From Clostridiaceae bacterium (lineage in GTDB: Bacteria > Bacillota_A > Clostridia > Clostridiales > Clostridiaceae), in the NCBI GenBank assembly GCA_029256485.1, contig JAQSXU010000170.1, positions 1 to 6,981 of the forward strand: a stretch of DNA of 6,981 nucleotides, in the 5' to 3' direction. Positions 4,533 to 6,981 of the stretch are shown here, one piece after another (positions within the stretch are counted from its first letter, which is position 1; each line of letters begins with the position of its first letter). Both the position numbers and the translations under genes were made by a program. The notes below the pieces were generated by a model. It was not told the origin of the DNA and made no database searches. It saw only the letters and a list, made by a program, of their open reading frames with translations.

Positions 4533-6266
4533 TTAATCATCTTCTATATTTAAACCTGGTGATATAAATACATGCTCATTAGATTCTTGTTTCTCATTAT
4601 TTTGTATTACTAATCCGGGGCTTATAAAGCAATTTGAAATATCTTCGGTATTATCTTCTACAACTAATCCAGGTGATATAAAGTATGAATTCTCATTCTT
4701 AAGCTTACTTATAATTCTCATTGTATCTATATTGACAATACTTATAGAAACATCAATTACCCATCTATAGGTATCAATATTAGCATTTAAACCCTTCCCA
4801 ACTTTCCTCGATGTATCAGTATTAAAGCTATTGTTATTTCCAATAACAACTTTTGAATCAAAATTTATATTATTTTTGATTCTAACTTTTCTGGTACAAT
4901 CAAGATATAAATTTGTTCCCACAAGACTTCTACCCTCAATATCAACGGATAAACTACCGTCCCATGTAATCTGTTGTCTTAATATTGTAACGGCAGCCAT
5001 GTATATACGGTCTGAAACATCATCTATAATAATATTATCCATAAGTTCTAAAGCTGGGTTTCCTCTACTGCTAACTGTATAGTGTGAATCTTTCATTGAT
5101 ACTATATTTAATATAGTATTAGCTACGGATTTTGCTGTATCTGCATTTTGTACAATACCACTGGAAACATCTAAATTAACCTCGCCGATTTCATTAACCA
5201 AGGTATTATTTGAAACAGAAATTTTTGAATTATTTTTTACAATATAAACTCCAGTTATAGATATATCAACCGTTTCTTTCTTTTCTGTCACTACATCAAA
5301 AGATACAGAATTTGTCCCATATTTTATGTTTTTTACGTCAGCAGTAGAACTTAATAGGCTAATTCTTTGAACAAGTAATACAGGTGCATTGCTAAAAGAA
5401 ATATTACTAAAAGAATTTACTCCAACTTTTAATTTATACTGTTTTATGGACAATAATTCAACAGAATCACTTAAAGTAATAAAGTTATAAGCTAAATTTA
5501 CCATGGAAATAATAGAATTATTATTTTGAATATTTTGTGCAGTTGTTAATTGGTTAGAATCTTTCAGTGTAGCTACTATAGCTCTATTGGTGTTATTTGA
5601 TTTAACATAAATCTTACCTTCTCTATTCATGCATACTGTACAATTGCCAGCAGTACATAAGCTTTGGAGCATACTTTTAACACTGTTCTCAAACCACACG
5701 TACTGAATCTTACAAGATATATTGGGATCTATCACGTAATCCTCTGCTGTTAATCCCAGAGATGTAAATAAAGCTGCAAAAACATCCTTTATATCTGCAT
5801 TAACTATTAACGGTAAATTAGGAGTATCTTTTTGTCCTAAACTATAAAGAAGGTCATAGGCGGTTACACTGGTTTCTAAAGAATCACTTGGGCTCTTCCA
5901 ATCATCAGTCCAATATTTACCCATCTCTATATACTCTATGGATCCATCACTTAAAGTTACTCCTATATAGGGTTTTACTAAAATATTCTTCTGTATTTTT
6001 TTATAATAAGGACTATTTATATTAGAAATAGTAAAAGCTCCATTTTTATTGTGGAGCGATATTGTTAACTCATTGGAACTTACAACTCCAAGTGGGTTTT
6101 GCGAATCTGCTGAAGCTTCTTCAAGTATTTTAAAATCTATAATCATATCCCTATAAAAAGTAGTAGGTACACTAGATTCACCATCAAAATAAATTTCTAA
6201 TTTACCTACTACGCTTCTTTCCATAGAGTCTACGGCTTGCTTGAAGTCACTGGATACATTCATCAT
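4533..6266 (-). CDS. Baseplate hub/tail-tip-like protein with repeat-bearing C-terminal extension
   Basis: This 577-residue protein probably forms the tail tip hub on which fibres are mounted. The opening region (about 5-145) has the layout of phage hub proteins: SSDFKQAVDS, VVGKLEIYFDG, NPLGVVSSNELTISLHN (57-73), SPYYKKIQ (85-92), EYIEMGKYWTDDWKSP (111-126) and TSVTAYDLLYSL (132-143). Residues 155-235 resemble the insertion domain with a Cys-containing segment (C185, C204, C209, C212). Residues 372-448, including RGNPALELMD (401-410) and ITWDGSLSVDIEGRSL (433-448), match the closing hub domain of tail proteins. I see no peptidase or lysozyme motif. Past residue 450 the protein carries five DTxR-type repeats (455-526) and three FISPGL repeats (529-572). 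Two adjacent ATGs (6266, 6263) follow a GTGGGTG site, 15 nt after the upstream gene's stop; the first was chosen by spacing. Confidence 0.82.
   Translation of the reverse strand: MMNVSSDFKQAVDSMERSVVGKLEIYFDGESSVPTTFYRDMIIDFKILEEASADSQNPLGVVSSNELTISLHNKNGAFTISNINSPYYKKIQKNILVKPYIGVTLSDGSIEYIEMGKYWTDDWKSPSDSLETSVTAYDLLYSLGQKDTPNLPLIVNADIKDVFAALFTSLGLTAEDYVIDPNISCKIQYVWFENSVKSMLQSLCTAGNCTVCMNREGKIYVKSNNTNRAIVATLKDSNQLTTAQNIQNNNSIISMVNLAYNFITLSDSVELLSIKQYKLKVGVNSFSNISFSNAPVLLVQRISLLSSTADVKNIKYGTNSVSFDVVTEKKETVDISITGVYIVKNNSKISVSNNTLVNEIGEVNLDVSSGIVQNADTAKSVANTILNIVSMKDSHYTVSSRGNPALELMDNIIIDDVSDRIYMAAVTILRQQITWDGSLSVDIEGRSLVGTNLYLDCTRKVRIKNNINFDSKVVIGNNNSFNTDTSRKVGKGLNANIDTYRWVIDVSISIVNIDTMRIISKLKNENSYFISPGLVVEDNTEDISNCFISPGLVIQNNEKQESNEHVFISPGLNIEDD
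4536..4682 (-). repeat. Three FISPGL repeats at the C-terminus of the hub-like protein
   Basis: The last 49 residues hold FISPGLVVEDN (529-539), FISPGLVIQNN (547-557) and FISPGLNIEDD (567-577), spaced 18 and 20 residues. Each core is followed by an acidic or amide tail. The six-residue core is identical in all copies while the codons differ (S-P-G as TCACCTGGA, AGCCCCGGA and TCACCAGGT), so selection is on the protein. They could be a docking peptide presented three times to a fibre protein. Confidence 0.9.
4689..4904 (-). repeat. Five tandem 14-16-residue D-T-x-R repeats in the hub-like protein
   Basis: Residues 455-526 divide into LDCTRKVRIKNNIN, FDSKVVIGNNNSFN, TDTSRKVGKGLNAN, IDTYRWVIDVSISIVN and IDTMRIISKLKNEN. 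The aspartates fall at 456, 470, 484, 498 and 514, a spacing of 14, 14, 14 and 16. The pattern is hydrophobic/T-D-T-x-R-x-V with an N near each end; the second copy is degenerate. The codons differ between copies, so this is a conserved protein repeat and not a recent DNA duplication. A stacked beta-strand stalk is one possible structure. Confidence 0.8.
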
Positions 6267-6281
6267 ATTTACACACCCACT

Positions 6282-6695
6282 TTATTGAGCTACTATTATT
6301 GTCTGTACATTTAAATTTACACTATCATCATTGGACGGTGCTTCATCAGAAGATGTTTTAGCTTTTACCCAAAAGATTGTATTTGTAGAATTTATAGCAC
6401 TTGATATAGTAAAAGCCGCCCCGTATTCCCCAAAACTTCCGGCTGCTCCCGCATTATCAGGAGCTAATGCCCATTTTGCATTTGTAGTTCCCTGCGGAGT
6501 AATTACTGTATTACCACTAGATACATATCCAGAATCACACCTTAAAGCCACTTTAACTGGAGCACTTTCTTCATTGTTTGAAGCATTTAAAGGCCCTATC
6601 GTTAATGGATTGCTTTCATTTCCCTCACTTATTTGTATTCCATCAGTGCTGCCAGCTGTCACAGTCCCACCATACATGTGTATTAAATTTGCCAT
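6282..6695 (-). CDS. Small conserved phage tail protein (MANLIHxYGGTVT family)
   Basis: This 137-residue protein belongs to a family I recognise from Firmicute prophage tail modules, starting MANLIHMYGGTVTAG and having no assigned biochemical activity. Motifs in order: YGGTVT (8-13), DGIQISEG (18-25), APVKVALRCDSGY (45-57), TPQGTTNAKWALAPD (66-80), NTIFWVKAKTSSDE (105-118) and DDSVNLNV (123-130). The regular beta strands suggest an Ig-like or jelly-roll fold. There is no signal peptide or membrane segment. Family members usually sit between a short tail gene and the hub/tip gene, as here, so a role in the distal tail is likely. The ATG at 6695 has a perfect AAGGAGG site that overlaps the stop codon of the preceding gene, implying coupled translation. 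Confidence 0.8.
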   Translation of the reverse strand: MANLIHMYGGTVTAGSTDGIQISEGNESNPLTIGPLNASNNEESAPVKVALRCDSGYVSSGNTVITPQGTTNAKWALAPDNAGAAGSFGEYGAAFTISSAINSTNTIFWVKAKTSSDEAPSNDDSVNLNVQTIIVAQ

Positions 6696-6706
6696 AGTAT
6701 CCCTCC

Positions 6707-6981
6707 TTACTGTTCTATAAAATCTATTTGAAAATTTTTAAAATACTCACCTGCAGCTATTAGTTCATATGGTACATCACCGCAATAACAAGTATTAGTT
6801 TCTATACTTCCCCTGTCATTGTGTTCAAAAGTAAAAAACATAGAATTTGTGTCTGCAAGGTTTAATATAGAACTTAATTCCGCAGAAGTTATAACATCAT
6901 ATTTTAAAACAAATTTCTTTTTCTTTGCTATAAGTTCCATGGACATAGACCCATTACTAAGTCTGGTACTCTTTGTTATTT
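6707..6981 (-). CDS. Phage tail protein, 5' end outside window
   Basis: Ninety-one codons are visible and the frame is open to the right edge. The visible start reads ITKSTRLSNGSMSMELIAKK, followed by KKFVLKYDVITSAELSSIL, then a charged and aromatic region with CYCGD and a closing FQIDFIEQ. A short tail gene with the pattern R-L-(S/A)-(N/D)-G-x-M, then a basic K/R-K-F stretch and a terminal strand ending in a glutamate, commonly precedes the MANLIHxYGG gene in related prophages. An ATG at 6946 could pass for the start, but it has no good ribosome site and the similarity continues upstream of it, so the gene is truncated by the window. It ends CAG TAA GGAGG, its stop overlapping the next ribosome site. 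The function is inferred from context. Confidence 0.72.
   Translation of the reverse strand, partial: ITKSTRLSNGSMSMELIAKKKKFVLKYDVITSAELSSILNLADTNSMFFTFEHNDRGSIETNTCYCGDVPYELIAAGEYFKNFQIDFIEQ

Noticed and set aside
4831..5082. Plus-strand open frame of 83 codons
   Set aside because: It lies entirely antisense to the hub-like gene, with no ribosome site or neighbouring plus-strand genes.
6331..6720. Plus-strand open frame of 129 codons
   Set aside because: It lies opposite the well-supported tail gene 6282-6695, has no ribosome site, and its protein shows no family resemblance. It is a shadow of the minus-strand gene.
6707..6946. Reading the right-hand tail gene as complete from ATG 6946
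   Set aside because: The frame stays open to 6981, the family-like R-L-S-N-G-S-M pattern extends upstream of that ATG, and no Shine-Dalgarno site precedes it.

Overview
The window is a late-gene segment of a tailed bacteriophage or prophage from a low-GC Gram-positive host, most likely a Clostridium or close relative. The DNA is strongly AT-rich, the Shine-Dalgarno sites are strong AGGAGG types, and the protein families are those of clostridial and bacillar prophages. Every supported gene lies on the minus strand, so the biological order runs from high to low coordinates. No chromosomal, integration, head or replication gene is visible. The sequence alone does not settle prophage versus free phage, or the tail type.

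Tail module (6981 down to 1502). A tail gene missing its 5' end (6707-6981) is followed by a small conserved tail protein (6282-6695) and a 577-residue baseplate-hub/tail-tip-like protein (4533-6266). Next come a 207-residue minor structural protein (3892-4515) and two overlapping frames (3549-3872 and 2993-3559) that look like two pieces of one fibre protein containing a carbohydrate-binding-like jelly roll. A 492-residue beta-propeller-like protein (1502-2980) closes the module and is a candidate receptor-binding or glycan-binding protein. Genes are packed with 12-19 nt gaps or overlaps. The module ends at a hairpin terminator that begins inside the last stop codon.

Isolated membrane-protein gene (945-1388). 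This gene encodes a three-helix protein resembling DUF5317. It has its own promoter-like site (TTGATT-17-TAGAAT) and sits between two GNRA-loop terminators. That is the layout of a moron (an independently transcribed prophage cargo gene), but the protein also has the topology and position of a class I holin.

Lysis module (918 down to 1). An XhlA-like membrane protein is followed by a T7-lysozyme-type N-acetylmuramoyl-L-alanine amidase. The amidase runs off the left edge just as a peptidoglycan-binding domain begins. A promoter-like pair overlaps the terminator upstream of xhlA and could restart transcription for lysis.

The least expected structures are in the C-terminal 123 residues of the hub-like protein: five copies of a 14-16-residue D-T-x-R repeat followed by three copies of FISPGL. 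The jelly-roll protein split by a +1 frame change and the autonomous membrane-protein cassette also stand out. I see no tRNA, CRISPR array, insertion sequence or attachment site, and no gene-free stretch longer than 113 bases.
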